DNA from: Paracoccaceae bacterium
GTDB taxonomy: Bacteria; Pseudomonadota; Alphaproteobacteria; Rhodobacterales; Rhodobacteraceae
Length of the DNA stretch: 64,000 nucleotides
Direction: 5' to 3'
NCBI GenBank assembly: GCA_002709405.1
Contig: PAQV01000005.1
Location: forward strand, 1-64,000
The notes under the pieces were generated by a model, which worked only from the letters and a program-made list of their open reading frames with translations, ran no database searches and was not told the origin of the DNA. The position numbers were made by a program, and so were the translations under genes. This document shows, in pieces, positions 16,831 through 25,268 of the stretch (positions are counted from its first letter, which is position 1; every line of letters begins with the position of its first letter).

Positions 16831-17286
16831 ATGACCAGCAAATTCTTCACCCTCGCCCTGACCGGAGCCACGGCCGCCGTGCTTGCCCTTGCCCCGGCCA
16901 CCGATGCCCACAGCGATGCGTCCAACCCGGCCGTCAAGGCGCGCATGGAGGCGATGAAGGTGATCGGCGCCCAGACCAAGGTGCTGGGCGACATGGCCAA
17001 GGGGGCCACCGAATTCGACGCTGCCGCCGCCCAGGCCGCCGCCGCCACCATGGCTGCCGAAGCCGCCAAGATCCCCGCTCTGTTCGAGCCACAGGAAGAC
17101 GACCCGGAATCCGAAGCCAAGCCGATCATCTGGGACGATTGGGACGATTTCACCGCCAAGGCGATGGATCTCGAAGCCGCGGCTACCGCGGCCGAGGCCT
17201 CTCTGACCGAAGCCGGTGCCGTTGGCCCGGCCCTCGGCCAGATCGGCGGCGCCTGCAAGGCCTGCCACTCGACCTACCGCGAGTGA
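16831..17286 (+). CDS. Cytochrome c' (class II c-type cytochrome)
   Basis: 151 residues. Signal peptide (MTSKFFTLALTGATAAVLALAPATDAHS) followed by a four-helix bundle with a C-terminal haem site CKACH: Cys142, Cys145 and His146, six residues from the end, as in cytochrome c'/PF01322. Such periplasmic proteins bind NO or act in electron transfer; the NO role here is from family knowledge. Start ATG 16831 has AAGAGGA upstream; the open frame reaching back to 16336 is unrelated. A strong terminator follows. Confidence 0.87.
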   Translation: MTSKFFTLALTGATAAVLALAPATDAHSDASNPAVKARMEAMKVIGAQTKVLGDMAKGATEFDAAAAQAAAATMAAEAAKIPALFEPQEDDPESEAKPIIWDDWDDFTAKAMDLEAAATAAEASLTEAGAVGPALGQIGGACKACHSTYRE

Positions 17287-17328
17287 CCGTTCCGGCCTGA
17301 AGGCCAGACACGGGCCAGAGACACGGGA

Positions 17329-17352
17329 AAGCCCGGCCAACTGGCCGGGCTT
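17329..17352. terminator. Hairpin terminator between cytochrome c' and uspA
   Basis: AAGCCCGGCC (17329-17338), loop AACT, GGCCGGGCTT (17343-17352): perfect 10-bp stem with a short T-run on the plus strand and A/T flank on the minus strand. It can serve both convergent genes. Confidence 0.75.
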
Positions 17353-17382
17353 TGTCATATCGTTCATACGATGGCCCGATCC

Positions 17383-17829
17383 TCAGACCACGGTGAGAAC
17401 CGCGCATTTGGCGTGATGCATGATCCGCTGCGAGGTCGACCCCAGCACGAGGCCCGCCAGGTTGCCCAGGCCACGCCGCCCGGTCACGATCAGGTCGGCC
17501 CCGATGCGCTCGGCGCAGGCAATAAGCTGATCGGCGGGATCCCCGCGCAGCATGTGGGTCTGCACGCCGCCCTGGCCAGCCTCGGTCGCCAGCGCCACGG
17601 CCATCTTCATCACCTCTTCACCGGCCTGGTCCAGTTCCTCCTGGGTGGGCATCTCGGCGACGGCGGGAAATCCGGCCACGGCGGCCGTGGCATAAACAGC
17701 CGTTTCGGGCTGCGGGCTGTGCACCAGGTGCAGCTCTGTTCCGTATTTCTGCGCCAGGTCACACGCCATGCGGATCGCCTTGTCCGACGCTTCGGACCCG
17801 TCCACACCGACAACAATCGTTTCAAACAT
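17383..17829 (-). CDS. Universal stress protein, UspA family
   Basis: 148 residues. Begins MFETIVVGVDGSEASDKAIRMA and carries the ATP-binding loop GADLIVTGRRGLGNLAGLVLGSTSQRIMHHAKCAVLTVV, the G-2X-G-9X-G(S/T) signature of nucleotide-binding USPs. Start ATG 17829 has a strong AGGAGGC site; the extension to 17898 would run through the Fnr-type dyad. The 14-base dyad 56 bases upstream suggests induction at low oxygen. Confidence 0.9.
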   Translation of the reverse strand: MFETIVVGVDGSEASDKAIRMACDLAQKYGTELHLVHSPQPETAVYATAAVAGFPAVAEMPTQEELDQAGEEVMKMAVALATEAGQGGVQTHMLRGDPADQLIACAERIGADLIVTGRRGLGNLAGLVLGSTSQRIMHHAKCAVLTVV

Positions 17830-17884
17830 GATAGCCTCCTGGCCTTGATTATGCGTTACCCTACCATGACAGCTTGGCATGGCC

Positions 17885-17898
17885 TTGACTTGCGTCAA
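17885..17898 (-). promoter_or_regulatory. Fnr/FnrL-type binding site
   Basis: TTGAC-TTGC-GTCAA, a perfect dyad with the geometry of Fnr sites (TTGAT-N4-ATCAA) and matching the FnrL variant of Rhodobacteraceae. It is centred about 62 bases before the uspA ATG and 81 before the divergent NYN gene. Control of uspA is the simpler reading. Confidence 0.6.
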
Positions 17899-17972
17899 GC
17901 GGTTGCGACGAAATCCCGCCCCGGGCCTTATCGGCTCTGGCTTGGCCCCCGAACACGGCGTACACAGCCCCC

Positions 17973-18686
17973 ATGACCGACCGCACCGACACCCCGCTGA
18001 TCGCTGTCCTGATCGACGCCGACAACACCTCTCCGAAATATGCCAAGGCGATCTTCGACGAGATCGCCCGCCTGGGCGAGGCCTCGGTCCGGCGCTGCTA
18101 CGGCGATTTCTCCAGCCAGCAGATGGCGGGATGGTCCAAGGTCCAGGCCGAATTCGGGCTGGTCCCCCACCACCAGCCGGCCAATACGGTGGGCAAGAAC
18201 GCCAGCGACATCGCCCTGGTGATCGACGCCATGGACCTCATGCACTCGGGCCGGTTCGACGGCTTTGCCCTCGTGTCCTCCGACAGCGATTTCACCCGCC
18301 TCGCCTCGCGCCTGCGCGAACAGGGGCTGGATGTCTACGGGATGGGCAAGATGAACACGCCCGAGGCCTTCCGCAAGGCCTGCAAGCGCTTCATCTTCCT
18401 GGAAAACATCGGCGCCGAAGGCGAAAAACCGGCGGACGAGGCGCCCAAGGCCCAACGATCCGTGAACGAGGTGCGCGACCTGGTCTACCGGGCCATGGAC
18501 ACGATCGAGCAGGAAGACGACTGGTACGCGCTGGGGCCCATCGGCCAGTTCATCACCGCGTCCAACCCCGATTTCGACACGCGCTCCTACGGCAAGCGCA
18601 AACTCTCCGACCTGATCCGCGCCATCCGCACGCTGGAAACCCGCCGCGACGACAGCAACCAGCTGCTGGTGCGCCGCCTGGACTGA
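17973..18686 (+). CDS. NYN-domain protein with OST-HTH/LOTUS-like C-terminus
   Basis: 237 residues. The N-terminal NYN (PIN-like RNase) domain shows the acidic clusters LIDADN (Asp15, Asp17), KNASDIALVIDAMDLM and ALVSSDSDFTRLASRLREQG. The linker around residues 148-160 is charged, and residues ~160-235 (VYRAMDTIEQEDDWYALGPIGQFITASNPDFDTRSYGKRKLSDLI) match the OST-HTH/LOTUS RNA-binding fold. LabA/DUF88 relatives are thought to act on RNA. Divergent from uspA; copy 2 of the CTTCTTTCTCTTCA repeat follows 52 bases after the stop. Confidence 0.85.
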   Translation: MTDRTDTPLIAVLIDADNTSPKYAKAIFDEIARLGEASVRRCYGDFSSQQMAGWSKVQAEFGLVPHHQPANTVGKNASDIALVIDAMDLMHSGRFDGFALVSSDSDFTRLASRLREQGLDVYGMGKMNTPEAFRKACKRFIFLENIGAEGEKPADEAPKAQRSVNEVRDLVYRAMDTIEQEDDWYALGPIGQFITASNPDFDTRSYGKRKLSDLIRAIRTLETRRDDSNQLLVRRLD

Positions 18687-18738
18687 TCGCCCGGGCCATG
18701 CCCTTGCAGGACAGCGCCCGCCGAGGACACCCCCTCCT

Positions 18739-18764
18739 GCTTCTTTCTCTTCACAAATACCCGG
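18739..18764 (+). repeat. Dispersed intergenic motif, copy 2
   Basis: GCTTCTTTCTCTTCACAAAT followed by ACCCGG, one C shorter than copy 1. It lies between the NYN and DUF2794 genes, both on the plus strand. Confidence 0.6.
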
Positions 18765-18858
18765 CAGACCCTCTCCATCCCGGCACCGTCCCGGGGCAAG
18801 GGCGCGCGAAATATCGCAAGAGGCTTGAAACGGCCGGATATTGGCGCAACTCTGGGCC

Positions 18859-19212
18859 ATGACCATACAGCCCCCCCCGCCGCTCACTCCGTCCGGGTCC
18901 CGCGGTATCCCCGAACAGGTCGCCTTCGACCGGCGCGAGATGTCCGTCATCCTGTCCGTCTACGGCCGCATGGTGGCGGCCGGGGAATGGCGCGACTACG
19001 GGATCTCCTGCCTCCGGGACATGGCGGTCTTTTCCGTCTTCCGCCGCACCGCCGAAAACCCGCTCTACCGGATCGAGAAACGCCCCAAGTTGAGAAACCG
19101 TCAGGGCATGTACTCGGTCGTGGGCATCGATGGGCAGATCCTCAAGCGCGGGCATGACCTGAAATCGGTGCTGCGCGTGCTGGAACGCAAGCTGATCCGC
19201 TCGGTCGAGTGA
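18859..19212 (+). CDS. DUF2794 domain-containing protein
   Basis: 117 residues, small soluble protein of a family seen almost only in alphaproteobacteria, function unknown. The core FDRREMSVILSVYGRMVAAG, WRDYGISCLRDMAVFSVFRR, and RNRQGMYSVVGIDGQILKRGHDL is near the family consensus. Start ATG 18859 (MTIQPPPPLTPSG); a TTG at 18841 is in frame. No ribosome site is evident, so the message may be leaderless. Convergent with the NlpC/P60 gene. Confidence 0.83.
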   Translation: MTIQPPPPLTPSGSRGIPEQVAFDRREMSVILSVYGRMVAAGEWRDYGISCLRDMAVFSVFRRTAENPLYRIEKRPKLRNRQGMYSVVGIDGQILKRGHDLKSVLRVLERKLIRSVE

Positions 19213-19234
19213 CACAGGGCAACCCCGCGCCGGA

Positions 19235-20068
19235 TCACCGCGCGGGCCGGGTGATGCGCAACACGTCTCCGAATTCCTTGGCCTGGATACGGGCGCGGGC
19301 CTCGGCGAAGGGCTCGACGGCAACGGCCATGTGATGGGCGTTGGCGTGGATCATGTCGGTGTCGCTCACCATCATCGCCACGTGGCCCTTCCAGAACACC
19401 AGGTCGCCGCGCTGTGCCGGACCGGTGATCTCGGGCCAGGCCACCGACTGAAGATCCGAATCCCGGGGGCAGGGGACACCTGCGGCCAGCAAGGCCTGCT
19501 GGACAAGACCCGAGCAATCGATGCCCGCCCCGTTGTTGCCTCCCCAAAGATACGGCGTGCCCAGGAAGGCCTCGGCTTGTGCCACCGGATCGGCCGCAAC
19601 CCAGCCCAGCGGGGCCACGTGCTGGCGGGGCACGAAGCCCCCGGTCGCCAGCTCGACGAAAGCCCCCGTCTCGCCTGTCTCGCCCGTCACGGCCAGCAGC
19701 GACCCGTAGCTCAGCGCCATCAGATCCGCAGACTTGATATCCGCCCGGGTATACAGGTGGCTGGACCGGGCCGTGACGCGGTGGGTCGCCGTGACCGGCT
19801 CTGACAGGCTGGGCGAGGGCAGGTAGCCCACGTAGCCGTCGGTCGGATCAAAGCCAAAGGCCCAACCCTCGTGATCCTCCAGCACGGTGAAGGCCTGGCC
19901 GAACAGCATCTGCTTGTCCCGCCCGCCGTCCGGCGCGGCGCAGAGGTCCGCCACGGGGACGCCGACCCGCCGGGTCGTGCCCTCGGTTAGGCGCAGGCCG
20001 GGATGGGCCTCGATCAGGCCGGCATGGCCGACCCGGGCATTGGCCCGGTGGAACCGGCGGTCGGTCAT
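19235..20068 (-). CDS. NlpC/P60 (C40) cell-wall peptidase
   Basis: 277 residues. N-terminal SH3-like segments (residues ~30-150: VADLCAAPDGG, GQAFTVLEDHEGWAFG) precede a C40 cysteine peptidase: Cys185 in GIDCSGLVQQAL, His229 in WKGHVAMMV and His241 in MIHANAH. Enzymes of this kind cut peptide stems of murein between D-Glu and the diamino acid. No signal peptide is seen, pointing to turnover of imported muropeptides in the cytoplasm. Its ATG overlaps the aminopeptidase stop by 4 bases (20065-20068); the two probably act in sequence on the same peptides. Confidence 0.88.
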   Translation of the reverse strand: MTDRRFHRANARVGHAGLIEAHPGLRLTEGTTRRVGVPVADLCAAPDGGRDKQMLFGQAFTVLEDHEGWAFGFDPTDGYVGYLPSPSLSEPVTATHRVTARSSHLYTRADIKSADLMALSYGSLLAVTGETGETGAFVELATGGFVPRQHVAPLGWVAADPVAQAEAFLGTPYLWGGNNGAGIDCSGLVQQALLAAGVPCPRDSDLQSVAWPEITGPAQRGDLVFWKGHVAMMVSDTDMIHANAHHMAVAVEPFAEARARIQAKEFGDVLRITRPAR

Positions 20069-21447
20069 AGCTCCAGCAGCTCGGGCAGGGCGTCCAGCAA
20101 GGCACGGGCGCCCATGCCCACGCCCCCCTTGGGCCGGGCCGGGAACGACGACCGGGTCCAGCCGAAGATGTCGAAATGCATGTAGGGCGTTTCGGTCACG
20201 AAGCGGCGCAGGAACAGCGCGGCGGTGATCGACCCGGCAAACCCGCCCGACGGCGCGTTGTCCAGATCGGCGATCCCCGGCTCGATCAGCGGCTCGTAGG
20301 GGTCATGGAAGGGCATGCGCCAGACCGGGTCCGACACCCGGGCCGCCGCCGCCGACAGGGCCATGGCCGAGGCATCGCTGTCGACATAGAACGGCGCCAG
20401 GTCCTGGCCCACGGCCACCCGCGCCGCCCCGGTCAGGGTGGCCATCGACACGATCAGGTCGGGCTTCCCTTCGTCCGCCAGGGCCAGTGCATCGGCCAGC
20501 ACCAGCCGGCCCTCGGCATCGGTATTGTTGATCTCGACCGTCAGGCCCTTGCGCGAGTGCAGGATGTCCCCGGGCCGGAAGGCATTGCCGGACACCGCGT
20601 TTTCCACCGCCGGGATCAGCACCCGCAATTGCAGCGGCAGTCCCAGGGCCATGATGTCATGGGCCAGCCCCAGCACGGTCGCCGCCCCGCCCATGTCCTT
20701 TTTCATCAGCCCCATCGAGGCCCCGGGCTTCAGGTTCAGCCCGCCGGTGTCGAAACAGACGCCCTTGCCGACCAGCGTCAGCTTGGGCCCCGCGCTACCC
20801 CAGGACATGTCGATCAGCCGGGGCGTCCGGGTCGAGGCTCGGCCTACCGCATGGATCATCGGGTGGTTGGCCGCCAGCAGGTCCTCGCCCTCGGTCACCG
20901 CGATGGTGGCCCCGAATTGGTCGGCCAGGGCGCGGGCGGCGGCTTCAAGCTCGGCCGGTCCCATGTCCGACGCGGGCGTGTTGATCAGGTCGCGGGTCAG
21001 GGCTTCGCCGGCGGCCAGGGCCTCGATCCGGGCGGCGTCGATGCCGTCGGGGGCCACCAGTTGCGCGCCGGGCGTCGCCTCGCCCGCATAGGTCGTGAAG
21101 GCGTAGCCGGTCAGCAGCCAGCCCAGGCATTCGGTTTCCAGGTCGCCCGAAGGCAGGGACGAGGCCAGGCTGTAGGTGCCCGCGGGCAGGGCGGCGGCAA
21201 CGGCGGCCAGCGGGAAGCGGCCGCGCGCCCGGCCCGCCGCCGAGCCGAACCCGCCCAGGGCATAGGTCGGGGCACCATCAGGTCCGGGGATCAGCAGCGC
21301 CTGGCCCGGCCCGGCGGCAAATCCGCTGGCCTTGACCCAGGCGGTCACGGTGTCGGGCTGGTCCGTCAGGAAGCTGTCCAGCCCGTCCTGGTCCAGAATG
21401 AACAGGGGCAGGGCGGGGGTGTCGGGCGCGGCAAAGGTGAGGGGCAT
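20065..21447 (-). CDS. Leucyl aminopeptidase family protein (M17)
   Basis: 460 residues. Dizinc aminopeptidase that removes N-terminal residues from peptides. Active-site blocks: LVGKGVCFDTGGLNLKP, LMKKDMGGAATVLG and the family signature EINNTDAEGRLVLADALA; the N-terminal domain is shorter than in E. coli PepA. Upstream of and coupled to the NlpC/P60 gene, a common pairing in Rhodobacteraceae suggesting murein-peptide recycling. Start ATG 21447. Confidence 0.9.
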   Translation of the reverse strand: MPLTFAAPDTPALPLFILDQDGLDSFLTDQPDTVTAWVKASGFAAGPGQALLIPGPDGAPTYALGGFGSAAGRARGRFPLAAVAAALPAGTYSLASSLPSGDLETECLGWLLTGYAFTTYAGEATPGAQLVAPDGIDAARIEALAAGEALTRDLINTPASDMGPAELEAAARALADQFGATIAVTEGEDLLAANHPMIHAVGRASTRTPRLIDMSWGSAGPKLTLVGKGVCFDTGGLNLKPGASMGLMKKDMGGAATVLGLAHDIMALGLPLQLRVLIPAVENAVSGNAFRPGDILHSRKGLTVEINNTDAEGRLVLADALALADEGKPDLIVSMATLTGAARVAVGQDLAPFYVDSDASAMALSAAAARVSDPVWRMPFHDPYEPLIEPGIADLDNAPSGGFAGSITAALFLRRFVTETPYMHFDIFGWTRSSFPARPKGGVGMGARALLDALPELLEL

Positions 21448-21571
21448 GGAGTGTGGTCTCTTGGGAGTGTCGCGCCCAGACTAGGCGCGGGGCAGGGAAC
21501 CGCAAGAGGCCGAAACGGGAAAGCCGCGCCCGCAGGCGCCGAGGATGCGTTAGCGATACGTCAGGAAGGTG

Positions 21572-21991
21572 TCAGACCGACAGGTCCTGCAGATCCCACA
21601 CGGCGGTCAGCGACCGCGCGCCGATGCGCAGCAATCGGGTCAGGGTGGCCGATGTCGCCACGTCGTCCAGGCTGTCGATCGCCTGGGTCACGTCGCCGGC
21701 GACCCGGGCCAGCGAGTTCATGCCCACCTGTTCGGCAATGGCAATGAGAGACCGCGCACATTTGCGCAACCCCTCCAAGTCGTCGCGCCGCCAAAGACGT
21801 TCGCAATGGGACAGGCGCACGGCCAGTTCCTCGATCGCGCGGCACACCACGTCTTCGGCCCCGGCCTCGCCCAGTTGAAGATACAGGTCTCCGAGCCGGG
21901 ATGGGTCCAGTCGCACGGTTTCATCCGGCGTCAGGGTAATAATCTCCACCACATCTTCCCCACATATGTTCGCCCCCACGGCAACGCCCAT
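21572..21991 (-). CDS. Hypothetical protein, helical, HPt-like
   Basis: 139 residues (or 125 from GTG 21949, which has GGGGAAG upstream and may be the true start). The region DLYLQLGEAGAEDVVCRAIEELAVRLSHCERLW and GLRKCARSLIAIAEQVGMNSLARVAGDV is a helical bundle whose spacing recalls histidine phosphotransfer domains, but the position of the phospho-accepting His seems occupied by another residue. That resemblance is my inference. It stands alone between the aminopeptidase and the divergent carbonic anhydrase. Confidence 0.6.
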   Translation of the reverse strand: MGVAVGANICGEDVVEIITLTPDETVRLDPSRLGDLYLQLGEAGAEDVVCRAIEELAVRLSHCERLWRRDDLEGLRKCARSLIAIAEQVGMNSLARVAGDVTQAIDSLDDVATSATLTRLLRIGARSLTAVWDLQDLSV

Positions 21992-22111
21992 TGATGTGGG
22001 AAAGACCTTTGCAAAAGGTTGCGCCCAGAGTGCGTTCTCTCTCGAATTTTGCCTGAAATCGGCCTATCTGCTTTCAAACGCACTGAAATGATCACGCGAG
22101 GACATCGGACC

Positions 22112-22762
22112 ATGAAACATGCCCGGCCGCTGCCGACCTACCTGCTACAGCGCTATCACGGCTGGAAAGCAACGTCTTTTGCCGAGAACAAGTCCTGGTA
22201 CCGCCGTCTTGCGGACGAAGGTCAGCGCCCCCGGGCGATGGTCATTTCGTGCTGCGACAGCCGGGTGCACGTGACCTCGATCTTCGGAGCGGATTCGGGT
22301 GAATTCTTTATCCACCGCAACATTGCCAACCTGGTGCCCCCCTACGAGCCCGACGGCGACCACCACGGGACCTCGGCGGCCGTGGAATATGCGGTGACGG
22401 TGCTCAAGGTGTCTCATTTGCTGGTGCTGGGCCATTCCCAGTGCGGCGGGGTCAAGGGCTGCCTGGACATGTGCAAGGGCTCGGCCCCCGAGCTGGAGGT
22501 CAAGGAAAGCTTCGTCGGCCGCTGGATGGATATCCTCAAGCCCAAGTACGACAAGGTGGCCGATCTTCCGGACCAGGCCGCACAGGAACGGGCGCTGGAA
22601 AAAGAGGCGGTGCTGACCTCGCTCGACAACCTGATGAGCTTCCCCTTCGTGGAAGAACGGGTGACCGCCGGAGAGCTGGGTTTGCACGGGCTCTGGACCG
22701 ATATCGGCGAGGGCGGATTGCAGGTGTATGATCCGGCGAGCGGAGCATTTCACCCGGTCTGA
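22112..22762 (+). CDS. Beta-class carbonic anhydrase
   Basis: 216 residues. Zinc enzyme interconverting CO2 and bicarbonate. The zinc/activity motifs are CCDSRV (Cys47, Asp49, Arg51) and VLGHSQCGGVKG (His108, Cys111). Family blocks FFIHRNIANLVPP and WTDIGEGGLQVYD are also present. Start ATG 22112 has GAGGA nine bases upstream; the in-frame ATG at 22019 has no support. A strong hairpin follows, shared with the convergent secreted protein. Confidence 0.94.
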   Translation: MKHARPLPTYLLQRYHGWKATSFAENKSWYRRLADEGQRPRAMVISCCDSRVHVTSIFGADSGEFFIHRNIANLVPPYEPDGDHHGTSAAVEYAVTVLKVSHLLVLGHSQCGGVKGCLDMCKGSAPELEVKESFVGRWMDILKPKYDKVADLPDQAAQERALEKEAVLTSLDNLMSFPFVEERVTAGELGLHGLWTDIGEGGLQVYDPASGAFHPV

Positions 22763-22787
22763 TCCGGTCTGATCCGGACGCAAAAAT

Positions 22788-22814
22788 GGCGCGCGTATGG
22801 CAGATACGCGCGCC
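22788..22814. terminator. 11-bp hairpin, likely bidirectional terminator
   Basis: GGCGCGCGTAT (22788-22798), loop GGCAG, ATACGCGCGCC (22804-22814): perfect stem between two convergent genes. AAAAA precedes it, which becomes a T-run for the minus-strand transcript. Confidence 0.75.
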
Positions 22815-22892
22815 CCAGGTTGAGCTTTGGACAGTGCATGTGGGTCCGGCTGTGCCGGCAATGGACCGGGCGGGGATAACGCCCGGTTCAGG

Positions 22893-23261
22893 TCATTTCT
22901 GGTCGACGAGGTAGGCAAAGACCTTGCAATTGCCCATGTCGGCGCCGCGCTGCGCTTCGCAGGATGCGGTGGCGGCCGCGGCGGCCTCTTCATAGCTCGT
23001 GTAACCGTAAGCCACGCCACCCATAGCGATTTTCGCGGTGTCGCACTGGCCAACCTTGGTGTCCATGTCGACGGGCATCGCGTAGGCGCCGATGCCCGAG
23101 CCATTGGCCTTGGCGGCCCAGTCGGTCATGGCCGACACGGTCTGGGGGCACAGGCCCTGCGGGATCTTCAGCACGCGGGCAGGTGCGTCGGAGGCAGCGG
23201 CAAGGGTTGCGATTGCCGACATGGCAACAGCGGTAGTCACGATTTTGATGAAGGGGGTCAT
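22893..23261 (-). CDS. Small secreted protein of unknown function
   Basis: 122 residues. N-terminal signal peptide (MTPFIKIVTTAVAMSAIATLAAASDA) and a mature part with four Cys (QGLCPQTVSAM, VGQCDTAKIAM, ATASCEAQRG, MGNCKVFAYL), which could form two disulfides in the periplasm. The stretch GVAYGYTSYEEAAAAATASC has a pattern seen in DUF4189-like small proteins; I do not assign it. Start ATG 23261 fits the signal peptide and has AGAGG upstream. Confidence 0.7.
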   Translation of the reverse strand: MTPFIKIVTTAVAMSAIATLAAASDAPARVLKIPQGLCPQTVSAMTDWAAKANGSGIGAYAMPVDMDTKVGQCDTAKIAMGGVAYGYTSYEEAAAAATASCEAQRGADMGNCKVFAYLVDQK

Positions 23262-23583
23262 TTCAACCTCTGGGGGAGCTCGGCGGAGCGCCGAGCAGCT
23301 GTCGGAACCAACCGACAGCCGTCCATCTAGGGCCTTTCGATGAGTCGGTATATAGGCTTGTAGGCCAGCACGTCGGGCATGAGCCAAAAGGCGCTTATTC
23401 CCCCTCTAGATGAGCGCTGCGGCGCCCGTTGTGACCCTGTCGCCGATGTCCGGGGTGTCGGGTTCGTAAATACAGCTTTGGGGTGAGTGAGTCGGCGGTT
23501 CCTTGGCCTTTTGCTGGGGGCGGGCCCGTTGCAGGGATCGGGCCTTTCAGCACTTGTTAGGCTCTGGCTGGCAAGCATCGGGC
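23262..23583. other. 322-base intergenic region, no gene seen
   Basis: Lies between the divergent secreted-protein gene and the ribbon-helix-helix gene. No convincing coding frame, RNA or repeat was found; it presumably carries the two promoters. Confidence 0.35.
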
Positions 23584-24066
23584 ATGGACCAGGAAACCGA
23601 ATCGATCCGCTTGCCGCGCGAGTTGAAAGTGGCCCTGCACGACATGGCTGGCCAGGACGGCGTGTCTCCGGGTCATTTCGTGCGCTGCCTGATCCGTAGC
23701 GAGCTGTCCCGCAGATCAGGGTCACGGCCGCCGGTCAGGCCCGAAGAACGACTCATAGGGCCCCTGCGGGCCAACCTGTCCGAAGATCTTGCCCATGCGT
23801 CGGGATGGGGTGATCTTGAATGGCGGCTGCGATCGAAAGGGGCAACCCTGCGCCAGGCCGGAGGCGGCCTGACCGTGCACGCGCAACTGGGCGGGCACCG
23901 GTTGTGCAACGTCTGTGACCTGGGGTTCAGCTACAGCAGGCTGATGCGCCGCTTCGGCTCGCCGTTTCCGGGGCATACGCACCGATGGCTGGCCGAGGTT
24001 GTCCTGACTGCCCCTGACTCGGGGCCGAAAGCGCAGGACGGGGACATGTACGAACGGTTCGACTGA
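23584..24066 (+). CDS. Protein with ribbon-helix-helix-like N-terminus
   Basis: 160 residues. Residues ~6-42 (ESIRLPRELKVALHDMAGQD, then SPGHFVRCLIRSELSRR) show the beta-helix-helix pattern of Arc/MetJ-type DNA-binding domains. The remainder contains a compact block: LRQAGGGLTVHAQLGGHRLC, DLGFSYSRLMRRF, PFPGHTHRWLAE, which I cannot place in a named family. It may be a DNA-binding regulator with a novel C-terminal module. Start ATG 23584; a longer frame to 23503 is unlikely. Confidence 0.6.
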   Translation: MDQETESIRLPRELKVALHDMAGQDGVSPGHFVRCLIRSELSRRSGSRPPVRPEERLIGPLRANLSEDLAHASGWGDLEWRLRSKGATLRQAGGGLTVHAQLGGHRLCNVCDLGFSYSRLMRRFGSPFPGHTHRWLAEVVLTAPDSGPKAQDGDMYERFD

Positions 24067-24078
24067 GGCCCTTCGATC

Positions 24079-24101
24079 GAGGCGCGCGACCCGCGCGCCT
24101 C
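24079..24101. terminator. 10-bp GC-rich hairpin between convergent genes
   Basis: GAGGCGCGCG (24079-24088), loop ACC, CGCGCGCCTC (24092-24101). Placed between the ribbon-helix-helix gene and asd; no T-tract. Confidence 0.6.
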
Positions 24102-24117
24102 GCCAGGCTTGAAGGGA

Positions 24118-25140
24118 TCAGGCCTTTTGCAGGACCCGGTTGCCCAGAACTTCGGCGATTTGCACCGCGTTCAGGGCAGCGCCCTTGCGCAGGTTGTCGC
24201 TGACGCACCAGATGTTCAGGCCGTTGTCGATCGTCGAATCCTGGCGGATCCGGCTGATGAAGGTGGCGAAATCGCCGACGCATTCGATCGGCGTCACGTA
24301 GCCACCGTCCTCGCGCTTGTCGATCACCATGACGCCCGGAGCTTCGCGCAGGATGTCGCGGGCCTCGTCCTCGTCCAGGAAATCCTCGAACTCGATGTTG
24401 ATCGATTCGGCATGGCCCACGAAGACCGGCACCCGGACGCAGGTCGCGGTGACCTTGATCGACGGGTCGACGATCTTCTTGGTCTCGACGACCATCTTCC
24501 ATTCTTCCTTGGTCGAACCGTCTTCCATGAAGACGTCGATATGCGGGATCACGTTGAAGGCGATCTGCTTCTGGAACTTCTTCGGCGGCTTGTCGTCGGT
24601 CGGGTTGTAGACGGCCTTGGTCTGGTCCCAAAGCTCGTCCATGCCTTCCTTGCCCGCGCCGGACACCGACTGGTAGGTCGACACGACAACGCGCTTGATC
24701 CGCGCACGTTCGTGCAGGGGCTTGAGCGCGACAACCATCTGGGCGGTCGAGCAATTTGGATTGGCGATGATGTTCTTCTTGGAATAGCCCGTGATCGCGT
24801 CGGCATTCACTTCCGGCACGATCAGCGGCACCTCGGGGTCGTAGCGATAGAGCGACGAGTTGTCGATCACCACGCAGCCTGCGGCCGCGGCCTTGGGGGC
24901 GTATTTCTTCGTCGCGTCCGAGCCGATGGCAAACAGCGCCATGTCCCAGCCGGTGAAGTCGAACGTGTCGAGGTCCTTGGTCTTGAGGGTCGTCTCGCCA
25001 AACGTCACCTCGGTGCCCAGCGATTTTCGGCTGGCCAGTACGGCGATTTCATCCACGGGGAATTCGCGTTCAGCGAGGATGTTCAGCATTTCCCGGCCCA
25101 CGTTGCCCGTGGCGCCGGCGACGACGACTTTGTAACCCAT
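24118..25140 (-). CDS. asd: Aspartate-semialdehyde dehydrogenase
   Basis: 340 residues. NADP-dependent reduction of aspartyl phosphate to aspartate semialdehyde, the branch point to lysine/diaminopimelate, threonine and methionine. NADP loop VAGATGNVGREML at the N-terminus, catalytic Cys130 in ANPNCSTAQMV, and His in the VRVPVFVGHAESINIEF block. Start ATG 25140 has an AAAGGAG site; the frame to 25170 adds only ten residues. Single gene; essential for the cell wall. Confidence 0.95.
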   Translation of the reverse strand: MGYKVVVAGATGNVGREMLNILAEREFPVDEIAVLASRKSLGTEVTFGETTLKTKDLDTFDFTGWDMALFAIGSDATKKYAPKAAAAGCVVIDNSSLYRYDPEVPLIVPEVNADAITGYSKKNIIANPNCSTAQMVVALKPLHERARIKRVVVSTYQSVSGAGKEGMDELWDQTKAVYNPTDDKPPKKFQKQIAFNVIPHIDVFMEDGSTKEEWKMVVETKKIVDPSIKVTATCVRVPVFVGHAESINIEFEDFLDEDEARDILREAPGVMVIDKREDGGYVTPIECVGDFATFISRIRQDSTIDNGLNIWCVSDNLRKGAALNAVQIAEVLGNRVLQKA

Positions 25141-25268
25141 CTCTTGGTTCTCCTTTGACGGGCGCGACATAATGGATTGGCTGCGAGAATGAAATAGCCC
25201 GGGTCATGGAAACCTGTGGTCCCGGCCATGAAACCCCGTGATCTGTCGCGGACGGCCGGGCCTGGCCG

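Noticed and set aside
22751-22776. Tandem GGTCTGATCC repeat at the carbonic anhydrase stop
   Set aside because: Only two copies, partly coding; no sign of function.
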